Origin: Aestuariivita boseongensis
Lineage (GTDB): Bacteria > Pseudomonadota > Alphaproteobacteria > Rhodobacterales > Rhodobacteraceae
Direction: 5' to 3'
Length of the DNA: 64,000 bases
Assembly (NCBI RefSeq): GCF_001262635.1
Contig: NZ_JXYH01000013.1
Coordinates: forward strand, 18,521-82,520
The stretch's first letter is position 1. Each line of letters starts with the position of its first letter. The notes beneath the pieces are model-generated. The model saw only the letters and a program-made list of their open reading frames with translations, had not been told where the DNA came from and made no database searches. This document shows, one piece after another, positions 17,301 through 25,274 of the stretch. The translations under genes and the position numbers were made by a program.

Positions 17301-17708
17301 CACGCTGGGCTCTTCGGCCTCTTCAGGCAGTGTCGTGACCGCATCCACCGCCGCCTGAACGTCATCCGAGGCGCGCGCCATGTCCCAGCCGGGTTCGAAA
17401 TCCAACGTGATCGTCGCCCGCCCTTCCCGCGACAGCGAGGATGAGCTTTCCACCCCATCCACTGCCAGAAGCGTGGGCTCAAGCACCTGCACAATTGCGC
17501 CGTCCACATCTTCGGGGCCTGCGCCCTCCCATTCGATGGTAACGGTGACGTTATCGACGATCACATCGGGGAAGAACTGGGCGCGCATATTGGGAATGGC
17601 AGCCAGACCCAGCACCAGCAGAACGATCAGAAGCAGGTTCGCGACTGTCCGGTGACGGGTGAAGTATGACAACACCCCACCGGCGGCGCGCGGGATATCG
17701 CGTGGCAC
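14304..17708 (-). CDS. RND-family efflux transporter, inner-membrane permease
   Basis: A 1134-residue AcrB/MexB-superfamily pump. TM1 (about 21-40) is followed by a large periplasmic domain. TM4 carries the proton-relay pair in GIVVDDAIVVGEH. The second half repeats the plan (ITGIIINDSIVLVTTIDDY, with Asn-Asp in the equivalent site). After the usual last helix there are about 90 extra residues with two more hydrophobic segments (LAMLLGWFAATLGAVLV and AFVLGAGLLVAVVYVAV), which are not part of the 12-helix core. The start is GTG at 17708, 4 bp after the adaptor gene and preceded by GGGGGG. It works with the adjacent membrane-fusion protein; an outer-membrane factor is not encoded here. Confidence 0.92.
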   Translation of the reverse strand: MPRDIPRAAGGVLSYFTRHRTVANLLLIVLLVLGLAAIPNMRAQFFPDVIVDNVTVTIEWEGAGPEDVDGAIVQVLEPTLLAVDGVESSSSLSREGRATITLDFEPGWDMARASDDVQAAVDAVTTLPEEAEEPSVRRGAWRDRVTDLVITGPVEPEQLSLFADEMVTRLFTVGVTRTTIRGIAAPETVVEVPTARLIEHDVSMAEIAAAIAAEVDADPAGDVTGANARVRTGTEKRSPEAIAGIVLRSNPDGSKLTIGDVARIRVEGPDRERAYFVGDDPAISIRVDRSDQGDAIGIQRTVERVAAQMQASLPQGVTVELIRTRAEAISGRLNILLDNGLVGLGLVLALLFLFLNARTAFWVAAGIPAAMFAAIALMYAGGLTINMVSLFGLIITLGIVVDDAIVVGEHADYRYRRLGEHPFQAAENAARRMAMPVFAATLTTIIAFFGLVSIGGRFGDLIRDIPFTVIAVLAASLVECFLILPHHMAHALMKAEDEKWYDIPSRLVNRGFRWVRDTLFRPLVRWVIHLRYVVLAAVLVVLASQMAVFIRGDVQWRFFNAPERGSVTGNFAMAEGATRADTLAMMKELQRATEALGRQYEADYGRNPIEYVIAEIGGNAGRGLSGVEAKDNDLLGGISIELIDADLRPYSSFAFVADLQDEVRRHPLVETVSFRGWRSGPGGDALDVQFFGATVDTLKAASQDLQTALLRYPEVSALQDNLAYDKEELILDLTPQGQALGFTIDTLGRALRARLNGLEAATYPEGPRSAAIRVELTEGELTADFLERTQMRTPDGNYVPLADLVTVEQRTGFSTVRRENGIRLISVTGDISEDDPARAEEIMAALEVEILPRIASERQVEWRLSGLSEDEDAFLSDAMTGLILCLTGIYLVLAWVFSSWTRPLVVMAIIPFGLVGTIYGHASWEVPLSMFTVVGLLGMTGIIINDSIVLVTTIDDYAAERGLIPSIIDATADRLRPVLLTTLTTVLGLAPLLYETSQQAQFLKPTVITLVYGLGFGMVLVLLIVPALVAMQADVSRRMVAMRRALRSPSRAARGVVTACLAMLLGWFAATLGAVLVTGQMPELVAAQLPFAQTDPAMRGAFLAFVLGAGLLVAVVYVAVTAVAMAVSRQAAKN

Positions 17709-17712
17709 GGGC

Positions 17713-19167
17713 CTAGCCCCCCATCCGGGATTCGATGCGTTCGACCATCTGCGCGGGCACCTGATCCTGCGCCAGCTGGTTCAGGATGCGCGTTTTCGCT
17801 GCTTCCGGCAGGCGGGTGCTGCCTTCGACAAAGGCCACCAGCCGCGCGCGGCGATCGGCGTCCAGCTGCAGCATCGCCTGCTCCTCGGGCGCGCTTGCCT
17901 CCCCACGGATCGGGCGCACCTGGATGCCCGGACCCAGAAGCGGCGTGCGCGCCCGCACAACCTCGCGCCCCTCCAGGGCCTCGCCGCGCACCAGAACGTC
18001 ATCGCCCTGACGGCGCACCAGTGTCACAGATACCGCCTCAAGCCGGTCATCCTCGCCCAGGACCAGCACGGTGCCGGCTGCGTCATACGCGGATGCAGGC
18101 AGGCGCACGACCTGATCCACTGCCGGTTCCTCCACGCTTACGGTGACGAAATCGCCCGGCTTGAACCCGCGTGCATCGCGCAGCGTGGCATAGATCAGCC
18201 GCCCGGTCTGCACATCGCCCGCGCCGGCACTGTCACGGCTGACCGTACCTTGCGCGGTCAACTCGGCGCCCGCGCCATCGATCGTGATTGTCACCGGCGC
18301 CGGGATCAGATCGCCCGCATCATCCAGAAGCCGCGCATATTGGCTGGTCGAGACGCGGAAGGCCGCCTCCAGTTCGGCCGGATCGACCAGTTCGGCCAGC
18401 TTCTCATTGGCCGATACAAGGCGTCCTTCAACAAGGTTCACCTCGCTCAGCGTGCCGTCAAAGGCCGCGAAAATCTCGGTATCCGCCAGATCAAGCTCCG
18501 CCTGAGACAGCGCAATCCGCGCCCGCGCCAACCGCGTCGTGGCCTGATCCACCCGTGCTTCGGCCTGCGCCAGCGCAATCCGGCGCGACAGCACCGCCTG
18601 ACGCGCCTGCGCCGCGGCCAGTTCAGCGGCCTCAACCGCAGCCAGCGTGCCCACGCCGCGTTCCCCCAGATCCTGCTGACGCGCAAAGGCGCGTTCGCGC
18701 AGATCAGCCTGTTCTTCGGCTGCCGTCACCTCGTCGCGCGCCAGAAGAAGCGACCGGTCGGCATCACGCACCTCGGCCTCGGCATCGCGCAGATCGCTTT
18801 CGGCACTGTCAAGCGCCGCCTGCGGTTTCGACGGGTCGATGCGCAGCAAAAGCTGGCCTTCCTTCACCACACCGCCTTCGGTGAATTCCGGCGCCAGCTC
18901 GACAACCCGTCCGCCCACGGCGCTGCGCAATTCCAGTGTCCGGCGGCTTTGCACCTCTCCGAAGGTCTGAAGAACCGGTGTTTCCTGTCCCAGCTCGGCC
19001 CGGATCACGCTCACTGCAAATACCCGCTCCCGCGCGGGCGGCGCGGGGCGTTCATTCGACAGGCGCTCCTGCACCGCGCCCGAGATCATCTGGCCGGCAT
19101 AGGCCAGAAGCCCCAGGGTCAGGGCTGCAAGAAACACGCCGACAAGGCTTTGTCGCAAAAAACGCAT
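17713..19167 (-). CDS. RND efflux periplasmic adaptor (membrane fusion protein)
   Basis: A 484-residue HlyD/AcrA-type adaptor with one N-terminal transmembrane helix (residues about 7-27). It has a biotinyl-lipoyl-like half (RSAVGGRVVELAPEFTEGG and GQLLLRIDPS) and a long alpha-helical hairpin rich in Ala/Glu/Asp (about residues 110-225). The second lipoyl half is FAAFDGTLSEVNLVEGRLVSANEKL, followed by beta-barrel segments. It joins the pump to an outer-membrane channel. The ATG at 19167 has GGTGGAG about 9 nt upstream; a GTG five codons earlier is less likely. The C-terminus has an unusual extra helix (RMVERIESRMGG-like tail). It is co-transcribed with the permease gene. Confidence 0.9.
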   Translation of the reverse strand: MRFLRQSLVGVFLAALTLGLLAYAGQMISGAVQERLSNERPAPPARERVFAVSVIRAELGQETPVLQTFGEVQSRRTLELRSAVGGRVVELAPEFTEGGVVKEGQLLLRIDPSKPQAALDSAESDLRDAEAEVRDADRSLLLARDEVTAAEEQADLRERAFARQQDLGERGVGTLAAVEAAELAAAQARQAVLSRRIALAQAEARVDQATTRLARARIALSQAELDLADTEIFAAFDGTLSEVNLVEGRLVSANEKLAELVDPAELEAAFRVSTSQYARLLDDAGDLIPAPVTITIDGAGAELTAQGTVSRDSAGAGDVQTGRLIYATLRDARGFKPGDFVTVSVEEPAVDQVVRLPASAYDAAGTVLVLGEDDRLEAVSVTLVRRQGDDVLVRGEALEGREVVRARTPLLGPGIQVRPIRGEASAPEEQAMLQLDADRRARLVAFVEGSTRLPEAAKTRILNQLAQDQVPAQMVERIESRMGG

Positions 19168-19275
19168 CAGGTCACACTCCACCGGAAAGGCGGTATTTCA
19201 AAGGTAGCGAGAGCACGAAAAATGCCAAGGCACAAAGAGTTTAACGCCCCGCACCGGCCTTTCCGTCGAAAATAA

Positions 19276-19818
19276 TCATTTCCGGCGGTGGTGCTCGTCC
19301 AGACGCGGCAGGATTTCCACGAAATTGCAGGGCCTGTGGCGGTAATCCAACTGGTATTCCAGGATCTCGTCCCAGGCATCCTTGCAGGCGCCGGGGCTGC
19401 CGGGAAGCGCAAACATATAGGTGCCCTGCGCCACCCCGCCCGTGGCGCGTGATTGCACCGCAGATGTGCCGATCTTCTTCATCGACACGATGGTGAAAAC
19501 GGTGCCGAACGCGTCGATTTCCTTTTCATAGACATCGCGATGCGCCTCCACCGTCACATCGCGACCCGTCAGGCCCGTGCCGCCGGTCGAAATCACCACG
19601 TCAATCTCGGGATCCGCCGACCAGGCACGCAATTGCTCGGCAATCTCGGCCCGTTCATCGCGCAGGATCTTGCGGGCGGCGACGATGTGGCCGGCCTTTT
19701 CGATCCGGTCGACAAGGGTTTGGCCCGACCGATCCTCGGCCAGATCGCGCGTGTCCGACACGGTCAGCACCGCGATACGGATCGCAATGAAGTCTTTGCT
19801 TTCGTCAATCCGGCTCAT
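19276..19818 (-). CDS. moaB: Molybdenum cofactor biosynthesis protein B
   Basis: A 180-residue MoaB/Mog-family protein, which adenylylates or binds molybdopterin before metal insertion by MoeA. The molybdopterin-binding signature VVISTGGTGLTGRDVT covers about residues 74-89, and the second family motif FALPGSPGACKDAW is near the C-terminus. It is a member of the MoaB branch, judged by the length and by IGTSAVQSRATGG. The start at 19818 overlaps the lysE-like stop by one base (TGATG), making it the last gene of a udg-lysE-moaB operon. Confidence 0.93.
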   Translation of the reverse strand: MSRIDESKDFIAIRIAVLTVSDTRDLAEDRSGQTLVDRIEKAGHIVAARKILRDERAEIAEQLRAWSADPEIDVVISTGGTGLTGRDVTVEAHRDVYEKEIDAFGTVFTIVSMKKIGTSAVQSRATGGVAQGTYMFALPGSPGACKDAWDEILEYQLDYRHRPCNFVEILPRLDEHHRRK

Positions 19819-20438
19819 CAGCTTCGCTCCAATACTGCCAACCGCACAGCCAATGCGGCAAAGATCGTTCCACTGAGATACCCCAAAATGCGCCCCGCGC
19901 GCGGCGATCCGGTCAGCATACGCCCCGCACCGCCAGCAAAGACGCCCACAGCCCCGTTGATCAGGAATCCCCCCACCGCGATGATCGCCCCGAAGATCAG
20001 GAATTGCAGGAAAACAGGGCCTTCTGCCGGATCCACGAATTGTGGGATGAAGGCCAGCACGAACAGGATCACCTTGGGATTGGTCAGGTTCACGTAAAGC
20101 CCGGTGCGAAAGGCCCGCGCGGTCGCGACCTCCTCGGTCCCCGACGGCACCGCTCCATGGCGAAACGCGCCCCATGCGAGGTACAGCAGATACGCCACAC
20201 CCACCCAGCGGATCACGTCAAAGGCCCAGGGAACCGCCGCCACAACCGCGCTCAACCCCAGCCCCGCAAGCGCCACATGGATCATCGACCCGGTCGAAAT
20301 CCCCGCACTCGCCGCAATCGCGGGCTTTGACCCCGCGCGCAGACCCTGGCCGAGGCAGAACATCATATCCGCGCCGGGTGTCAGGTTCAGCGCCAAAGCC
20401 GCAGGGATAAAGGCCAGCAGAACAACGGGATCAATCAT
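19818..20438 (-). CDS. LysE-family amino acid/metabolite exporter
   Basis: A 206-residue membrane protein with about six hydrophobic segments and the LysE/RhtB signature LNLTPGADMMFCLGQGLRAGSKPAI near the N-terminus, plus FRTGLYVNLTNPKVILFVLAFIPQFVD in the middle. This family exports amino acids, homoserine lactones and related small molecules. The substrate cannot be predicted. The start ATG at 20438 overlaps the uracil-DNA glycosylase stop (ATGA), which is preferred over a start 13 codons earlier. The 3' end overlaps moaB by one base. Confidence 0.9.
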   Translation of the reverse strand: MIDPVVLLAFIPAALALNLTPGADMMFCLGQGLRAGSKPAIAASAGISTGSMIHVALAGLGLSAVVAAVPWAFDVIRWVGVAYLLYLAWGAFRHGAVPSGTEEVATARAFRTGLYVNLTNPKVILFVLAFIPQFVDPAEGPVFLQFLIFGAIIAVGGFLINGAVGVFAGGAGRMLTGSPRAGRILGYLSGTIFAALAVRLAVLERS

Positions 20439-21199
20439 GCCAAAAGCCGTGCCTTCAATTCCAGAAGATCCGCCCAAGCCTCCCGCTTCATCGCGGGTTG
20501 GCGCAAAAGGTAGGCGGGGTGAAACATCGGCAAGGCGGGTTTGCCAAAGGCTTCCGCCCAGTTCCCGCGCAGACGTGTGATACCGCGTTTACCCAAAGCC
20601 GCCTGACAGCTGATATTGCCCATGATCACCAGCACATCCGGGTCGGCCAGTTGCACATGCCGCTCCAGAAACGGCTGCATCATCGCGATCTCATCGGGCT
20701 TCGGGTCACGGTTCTGCGGCGGCCGCCACGGCAGCACATTAGTGATATAGACCGAACTTTCCCGGCTCAGATCAATCGCCGCCAGCATCCGGTCCAGCAA
20801 TTGCCCCGCGCGCCCCACGAAAGGCCGCCCCTCGCGATCTTCATCGCGACCGGGCGCCTCGCCAATGATCATCACCTTCGCGCCCGCCACGCCATCGGCA
20901 AAGACAAGGTTCCGCGCGCCGCGTTTCAACTCGCAATGCTCAAACGCACCTAGCGCCGCTTTCAGCGCGCCCAAATCCTCTGCCCCCGCTGCCGCAGCGC
21001 GCGCAACCGCCACAGGATCTACCTCCTCCGCCTGCACAGGCGCGGGGACTGTAACCGCAGCCACGGGAGCCGCCGGTTTGGCCTTTTCAGCCAAGCCATA
21101 CCGGTCCACCGGGTTATCCCCGATGGCTTCATCCGCGCCCAGCTCAACCAGCCAATCCAGATAGCTGCGCGCCAGATATGGGTCCATTGCCGATTCCAT
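20435..21199 (-). CDS. Family-4-like uracil-DNA glycosylase lacking most Fe-S cysteines
   Basis: A 254-residue UDG-superfamily enzyme that removes uracil from DNA. Motif A is [20 protein letters not shown] (113-132) and the late motif is HPAYLLR (227-233). In family 4 enzymes four cysteines hold a 4Fe-4S cluster. Here only Cys89 ([16 protein letters not shown]) sits at one of those places. The first is Phe86, the third is replaced by Trp in NVLPWRPP (Trp158), and the fourth lies in AMMQP. The other cysteine, Cys198, is not a cluster position. The first 80 residues are a variable Ala/Pro-rich region. It opens the udg-lysE-moaB operon and diverges from pyrB across 100 bp. Confidence 0.88.
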   Translation of the reverse strand: MESAMDPYLARSYLDWLVELGADEAIGDNPVDRYGLAEKAKPAAPVAAVTVPAPVQAEEVDPVAVARAAAAGAEDLGALKAALGAFEHCELKRGARNLVFADGVAGAKVMIIGEAPGRDEDREGRPFVGRAGQLLDRMLAAIDLSRESSVYITNVLPWRPPQNRDPKPDEIAMMQPFLERHVQLADPDVLVIMGNISCQAALGKRGITRLRGNWAEAFGKPALPMFHPAYLLRQPAMKREAWADLLELKARLLA

Positions 21200-21299
21200 G
21201 CGCCCAAACTATCCCCGCACGCGGGCAACAGAAACCCTTCTTGCCCGTCCGCCGCTGCCTTCCTATAAGGCTGAAACCGGCACGGGAGAGCACACGCAT

Positions 21300-22250
21300 A
21301 TGTCCTTCGCGCATCGTCACCTTCTGGGGATCGAACCGCTCAGCCCTTCCGATATCCAATCCATTCTTGATCTGGCCGACACCTATGTGGATCTGAACCG
21401 CCAACCCACCAAACATTCCGACGCTTTGGCGGGCCTCACCCAGATCAACATGTTCTTCGAGGCCTCGACCCGCACCCAGGCCAGTTTCGAACTTGCGGGT
21501 AAACGGCTGGGGGCGGACGTGATGAACATGGCGATGCAGGCGTCCTCGCTTAAAAAGGGCGAAACCCTGATCGACACGGCGCTGACGTTGAACGCGATGC
21601 ATCCCGATCTTCTGGTGGTGCGCCACCCCCATTCCGGCGCAGTCGACCTTCTGGCGCAAAAGGTGAATTGCGCGGTGCTGAACGCAGGTGACGGGCGGCA
21701 CGAACACCCCACGCAAGCGTTGCTGGACGCGTTGACGATCCGGCGCAAGAAAGGCCGCCTGCACCGGCTGAACATCGCGATTTGCGGCGATATCGCCCAT
21801 TCCCGCGTGGCGCGGTCGAACATCCTGCTGCTGGGCAAGATGGAAAGCCGCATCCGCCTGATCGGCCCGCCAACGCTCATGCCCGCTCAGATCGCGGAAT
21901 TCGGGGTCGAGGTCTATGACGACATGGCTGAAGGCCTGAAAGATGTCGACGTGGTCATGATGCTGCGCCTTCAGAAAGAGCGTATGGATGGCGGCTTCAT
22001 CCCCTCGGAACGCGAATATTTCTATCGCTATGGCCTTGATGCCGAAAAGCTGGCCAATGCCAAGGACGATGCCATCGTCATGCATCCCGGCCCCATGAAC
22101 CGGGGCGTTGAAATCGACGGAGAAATTGCGGACGACATCAACCGATCCGTCATTCAGGAGCAGGTCGAAATGGGTGTCGCCGTACGCATGGCCGCGATGG
22201 ACCTTCTGGCGCATAACCTCCGCGCCGCGCGCGCCGGGGATGCCGCCTGA
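21300..22250 (+). CDS. pyrB: Aspartate carbamoyltransferase catalytic subunit
   Basis: A 316-residue ATCase catalytic chain, the committed step of pyrimidine synthesis (carbamoyl phosphate + Asp). The carbamoyl-phosphate loop [20 protein letters not shown] (52-71) and the HPTQALLD motif are intact, as are the aspartate-binding segments [10 protein letters not shown] and HPGPMNRG. The ATG at 21300 has GGGAGA upstream; an earlier in-frame start would add 34 non-homologous residues. No regulatory pyrI chain is present. Instead an inactive-looking dihydroorotase homologue lies downstream in the same operon. The stop overlaps the next gene by TGATG. Confidence 0.95.
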   Translation: MSFAHRHLLGIEPLSPSDIQSILDLADTYVDLNRQPTKHSDALAGLTQINMFFEASTRTQASFELAGKRLGADVMNMAMQASSLKKGETLIDTALTLNAMHPDLLVVRHPHSGAVDLLAQKVNCAVLNAGDGRHEHPTQALLDALTIRRKKGRLHRLNIAICGDIAHSRVARSNILLLGKMESRIRLIGPPTLMPAQIAEFGVEVYDDMAEGLKDVDVVMMLRLQKERMDGGFIPSEREYFYRYGLDAEKLANAKDDAIVMHPGPMNRGVEIDGEIADDINRSVIQEQVEMGVAVRMAAMDLLAHNLRAARAGDAA

Positions 22251-22810
22251 TGCGGGTTGAGCCCCACGAACGCGGACGGCTGCACGTTTTTGCCGTCAAC
22301 CTGTCGGCATCCGACCTGTCGGCGCGCTTCAGCCCGCCCGAAACAGGCGCGGATCGCCTGCAACCGCCCGCCGATCTGCTGGAGGATTTGACCGGCGCCA
22401 CCGGCCTTGATCCCAAAGGGGCCGAACTTGTCCCGTTGAGCGACCTGGTTGGGCTGGGCCTCAGCGGCTATCTGACCGAAGGGCTCGATATCCCCGCCGA
22501 CGCGGTCGCGCCAGCCAAACGCAGGCTGGATGCGCTGGAAGGTTATGCGCTGTTACTGGGCTCGCGCGCGTTTCAGGGCAAGGCCTTCGCGCTGGGGGAA
22601 ACCGCAAGCCTCACCCATATCGCCAGCTTCGACCAGCCCGGAACCGACTGGTCCGGCGCAGGCCCCATCCCGTCCCAGGCGGCAAAACTCCATTCGCGCC
22701 CCCTGCCCACGTCGCGCGCGGAACGCTACCGCTCCCAACGGGTGGGCGCGGCGATCTTCGCCGTTGTCATGCTAGCCCTGGTGGCCCTTGTCTGGGTACT
22801 GATCACATGA
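22250..22810 (+). CDS. Conserved hypothetical tail-anchored membrane protein
   Basis: A 186-residue protein whose first 160 residues are soluble and whose last 20 (VGAAIFAVVMLALVALVWVL) form one C-terminal membrane helix with almost nothing beyond it. It should be a cytoplasm-facing, tail-anchored protein. Segments such as LEDLTGATGLDPKGAELVPLSDLVGLGLSGYL are distinct but match no family I know. It begins inside the pyrB stop (TGATG) and ends in an ATGA overlap with the next gene, so it is translated with pyrB. The function is unknown; the link to pyrimidine synthesis rests on position only. Confidence 0.75.
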   Translation: MRVEPHERGRLHVFAVNLSASDLSARFSPPETGADRLQPPADLLEDLTGATGLDPKGAELVPLSDLVGLGLSGYLTEGLDIPADAVAPAKRRLDALEGYALLLGSRAFQGKAFALGETASLTHIASFDQPGTDWSGAGPIPSQAAKLHSRPLPTSRAERYRSQRVGAAIFAVVMLALVALVWVLIT

Positions 22811-23190
22811 GCGCTTCGCTGGTCATCACCCCCGATCGGGCGACCTATATCCGCAATCACGCCTGGATGGCCGCCATCGGCATGGGCGGCGCGATGGCGG
22901 TCTTGTGGATCATGGACAATCCCCATGTCTGGACCGGCGCTGTGGCAGGTCTGGCCGCCATCGCGCTGCGCGGCTGGTACATGGCCTCGGAAGAACTTGC
23001 CGCCCGGTGGGAGATCAGCGACGGCATTCTCACCGGTCCTTTCGAACGACGCATCACGCTGTCCGATATCGCACAGGTGAACAGCCTTTTCGGCTATGTT
23101 CAGATCGTCACCCATGGCGGCGACAAGCACCTGATCAAATATCAATCCGACCCGAAGGCGACAGGGGCCCGGATCAAGGAGGCGCTCTGA
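22807..23190 (+). CDS. Small membrane protein with PH-like domain
   Basis: A 127-residue protein with two adjacent hydrophobic segments (about 19-37 and 42-57), then a soluble part: EISDGILTGPFERRITLSDIAQVNSLFGYVQIVTHGGDKHLIKY. This arrangement and pattern resemble bacterial pleckstrin-homology (bPH2) membrane proteins. The identification is tentative. The start overlaps the previous gene by ATGA, and the next small gene follows after 3 bp. It is the second of three membrane proteins inserted between pyrB and the pyrC-like gene. Confidence 0.74.
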   Translation: MSASLVITPDRATYIRNHAWMAAIGMGGAMAVLWIMDNPHVWTGAVAGLAAIALRGWYMASEELAARWEISDGILTGPFERRITLSDIAQVNSLFGYVQIVTHGGDKHLIKYQSDPKATGARIKEAL

Positions 23191-23193
23191 ACC

Positions 23194-23298
23194 ATGCAGG
23201 ACCCCAAACCAGATCCCAAGATGTCAGGCCGCATCGCCATGATCGTGCTGATCGTGATGTTTGCCTTCGTGGGCGTCATGGTCTGGATCGCGGGATGA
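23194..23298 (+). CDS. 34-residue single-span membrane microprotein
   Basis: A very short open frame (34 residues) that starts 3 bp after the preceding stop. GGAGG lies in the end of that gene about 14-18 nt upstream of the ATG. The peptide is MQDPKPDPKMSGR followed by a hydrophobic helix (IAMIVLIVMFAFVGVMVWIAG) running to the stop. The amphipathic layout, tight spacing and same direction support a real gene. Such microproteins are often subunits or regulators of membrane complexes; no partner can be named. Confidence 0.6.
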   Translation: MQDPKPDPKMSGRIAMIVLIVMFAFVGVMVWIAG

Positions 23299-23350
23299 GA
23301 GGCCCAGGAGATATGACCAAAGGGTTAACGGAACATATTGAATTTGAAGG

Positions 23351-23372
23351 AATGTTTCGCGCGCGAAACATT
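23351..23372. promoter_or_regulatory. Perfect 22-bp palindrome just upstream of the pyrC-like start
   Basis: The half-site is AATGTTTCGCG, repeated exactly as its inverse complement, with GC-only centre and no spacer. It ends 8 bp before the ATG at 23381, where a Shine-Dalgarno sequence would be expected and is not seen. It could be an operator, or an RNA hairpin that controls translation of the pyrC-like gene within the operon or stops some transcripts after the microprotein gene. The surrounding 80 bp (23299-23380) hold no gene and are AT-richer than average. Confidence 0.6.
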
Positions 23373-23380
23373 TTGCTGCC

Positions 23381-24673
23381 ATGACCGCATTGCTTTTCGA
23401 AAACGCCCGGCTCATTGACCCCGAGGCCGGAACCGTCACAACCGGCTGGCTGCATGTCCGCGATGGCGTGATCGCAGCCACCGGCACCGGCCCGACCGAG
23501 CTGGGACAGGGTGAAACCGTCATCGACTGCAACGGCAAGTACCTTGCCCCCGGCATCGTCGATATCGGTGTGAAGGTCTGCGAGCCGGGCGAACGGCACA
23601 AGGAAAGCTACCGATCGGCCGGGCTGGCGGCGGCGGCGGGCGGGGTGACCACCATGGTCACGCGCCCCGACACGACGCCTGCCACCGACACGCCCGAAAC
23701 GCTGGAATTCGTCCGCCGCCGCGCGAACGAGGCCGCCCCGGTGAACGTCCTGCCCATGGCCGCGCTCACCAAAGGGCGCGAAGGCCGGGAGATGACCGAG
23801 ATCGGGTTTCTCATGGACGCCGGCGCGGTGGCCTTCACCGATTGCGACCACGTGGTGCGCGACACCAAAGTCTTTGCCCGCGCGCTCACCTATGCCCGCT
23901 CCTGCGGGGCGCTGGTCATCGCCCATCCGCAGGAACCGGGCCTGTCAGCGGGGGCGGCGGCCACCTCGGGCAAATTCGCCTCGCTTCGGGGTCTTCCGGC
24001 GGTTTCACCCATGGCCGAACGCATGGGGCTGGATCGTGACGTCGCGCTCATCGAAATGACTGGCGCGCGCTATCACGCCGACCAGATCACCACCGCCCGC
24101 GCCCTGCCCGCGCTGGAGCGTGCCAAGAAGAACGGCTTTGACATCACCGCCGGCGTTTCGATCCACCATCTGACGCTGAACGAACTGGACGTGGCCGATT
24201 ACCGGACCTTCTTCAAAGTCAAACCACCGCTCCGCTCGGAAGACGACCGGATGGCGGTGGTCGAGGCTGTGGGATCGGGCCTGATCGACATCATCTCGTC
24301 GATGCACACGCCGCAGGACGAGGAAAGCAAACGCCTGCCCTTTGAAGAGGCCGCCAGTGGTGCCGTCGCGCTCGAAACGCTGCTGCCCGCCGCGATGCGC
24401 CTTTACCACGCAGGTCAGCTTGATCTGCCGCAGCTGTTTCGCGCCATGGCGCTCAACCCCGCGAAACGGCTGGGCCTGCCCTCGGGCCGGATCACCGCCG
24501 GAGCACCTGCGGATCTAGTGCTGTTCGATCCGGATGTGCCTTTCATCCTGGACCGCTCCACGCTTCTGTCGAAATCGAAAAACACACCCTTTGACGGCCA
24601 GCGCATGCAGGGCCGGGTGCTGGCCACCTATGTGGCCGGGCAATCTGTTTATGAAAGGTCATCCCATGCCTGA
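23381..24673 (+). CDS. Dihydroorotase-like protein without metal ligands (PyrC')
   Basis: A 430-residue member of the type I dihydroorotase family. In active enzymes the first metal-binding motif is DxHxH in PGxVDLHVHLREPG. Here it reads [14 protein letters not shown], so both histidines are lost (Gly63, Lys65), and the substrate arginine is Cys67. The catalytic Asp motif near residue 305 (normally TDHAPH) reads SSMHTPQ. A dead enzyme is therefore expected. By analogy with Pseudomonas pyrC', such proteins serve as structural partners of ATCase, which fits its place behind pyrB. A true pyrC must be elsewhere in the genome. It overlaps plsY by 8 bp. Confidence 0.9.
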   Translation: MTALLFENARLIDPEAGTVTTGWLHVRDGVIAATGTGPTELGQGETVIDCNGKYLAPGIVDIGVKVCEPGERHKESYRSAGLAAAAGGVTTMVTRPDTTPATDTPETLEFVRRRANEAAPVNVLPMAALTKGREGREMTEIGFLMDAGAVAFTDCDHVVRDTKVFARALTYARSCGALVIAHPQEPGLSAGAAATSGKFASLRGLPAVSPMAERMGLDRDVALIEMTGARYHADQITTARALPALERAKKNGFDITAGVSIHHLTLNELDVADYRTFFKVKPPLRSEDDRMAVVEAVGSGLIDIISSMHTPQDEESKRLPFEEAASGAVALETLLPAAMRLYHAGQLDLPQLFRAMALNPAKRLGLPSGRITAGAPADLVLFDPDVPFILDRSTLLSKSKNTPFDGQRMQGRVLATYVAGQSVYERSSHA

Positions 24674-25274
24674 GCTGATCTCTCCCACCGCCACGCTGAT
24701 CCTCTGGGCCGTGATCGGCTATCTGCTGGGTTCGGTCCCCTTTGGGGTCGTGCTGTCACGGCTGATGGGTCTGGGCAATCTGCGCGAGATCGGCTCGGGC
24801 AATATCGGTGCCACCAACGTGCTGCGCACGGGCAACAAAACGGCCGCGGCGCTGACGCTGCTGCTGGATGGGGCGAAAGGTGCAGTCGCGGTGCTTCTGG
24901 CGCGGGCCTTTGCGGCCGATGACGCGGTGCAACTGGCGGCACTGGCGGCCTTTATCGGGCATTGCTACCCCGTCTGGCTGGGCTTCAAGGGCGGCAAGGG
25001 GGTGGCGACCTTCCTGGGGATCTGGCTGGCCTATGCCTGGCCGGTGGGTCTGGCCTGCTGCGCGACATGGCTTGCGGTGGCGGTGCTCAGGCGGATTTCG
25101 TCTCTGGCCGCGATCCTGGCGGCGTCGTTCTCGACCATCTATGCCTTTGCGTTCGGAGAGGGTCAGGCGCTTCTGGTGGGCGCGATCCTCACGCTGCTGG
25201 TTTTCTGGCGGCACCGCGCGAATATCTCGCGGCTGAAAGCCGGGACAGAGCCCAGGATCGGCCAGAAGGGATAG
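24666..25274 (+). CDS. plsY: Glycerol-3-phosphate acyltransferase PlsY
   Basis: A 202-residue polytopic inner-membrane enzyme that transfers the acyl group from acyl-phosphate to glycerol 3-phosphate, the first step of phospholipid synthesis in PlsX/PlsY bacteria. Family motifs are [18 protein letters not shown], the [19 protein letters not shown] loop and [21 protein letters not shown]. The chosen ATG has GAAAGGT at good spacing and lies inside the end of the pyrC-like gene. The combination pyrB-pyrC'-plsY is usual in Rhodobacterales. It is followed by a four-hairpin array and the convergent gshA. Confidence 0.94.
   Translation: MPELISPTATLILWAVIGYLLGSVPFGVVLSRLMGLGNLREIGSGNIGATNVLRTGNKTAAALTLLLDGAKGAVAVLLARAFAADDAVQLAALAAFIGHCYPVWLGFKGGKGVATFLGIWLAYAWPVGLACCATWLAVAVLRRISSLAAILAASFSTIYAFAFGEGQALLVGAILTLLVFWRHRANISRLKAGTEPRIGQKG

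Noticed and set aside
15711..17444. Long open frame (577 codons) on the plus strand
   Set aside because: It is antisense to the RND permease gene, whose domains are unmistakable. Its translation is His/Arg/Gln/Pro-rich, as expected from reversed GC-rich coding sequence.
17659..19275. 538-codon open frame on the plus strand
   Set aside because: Antisense to the membrane-fusion protein gene; no recognisable motif and biased composition.
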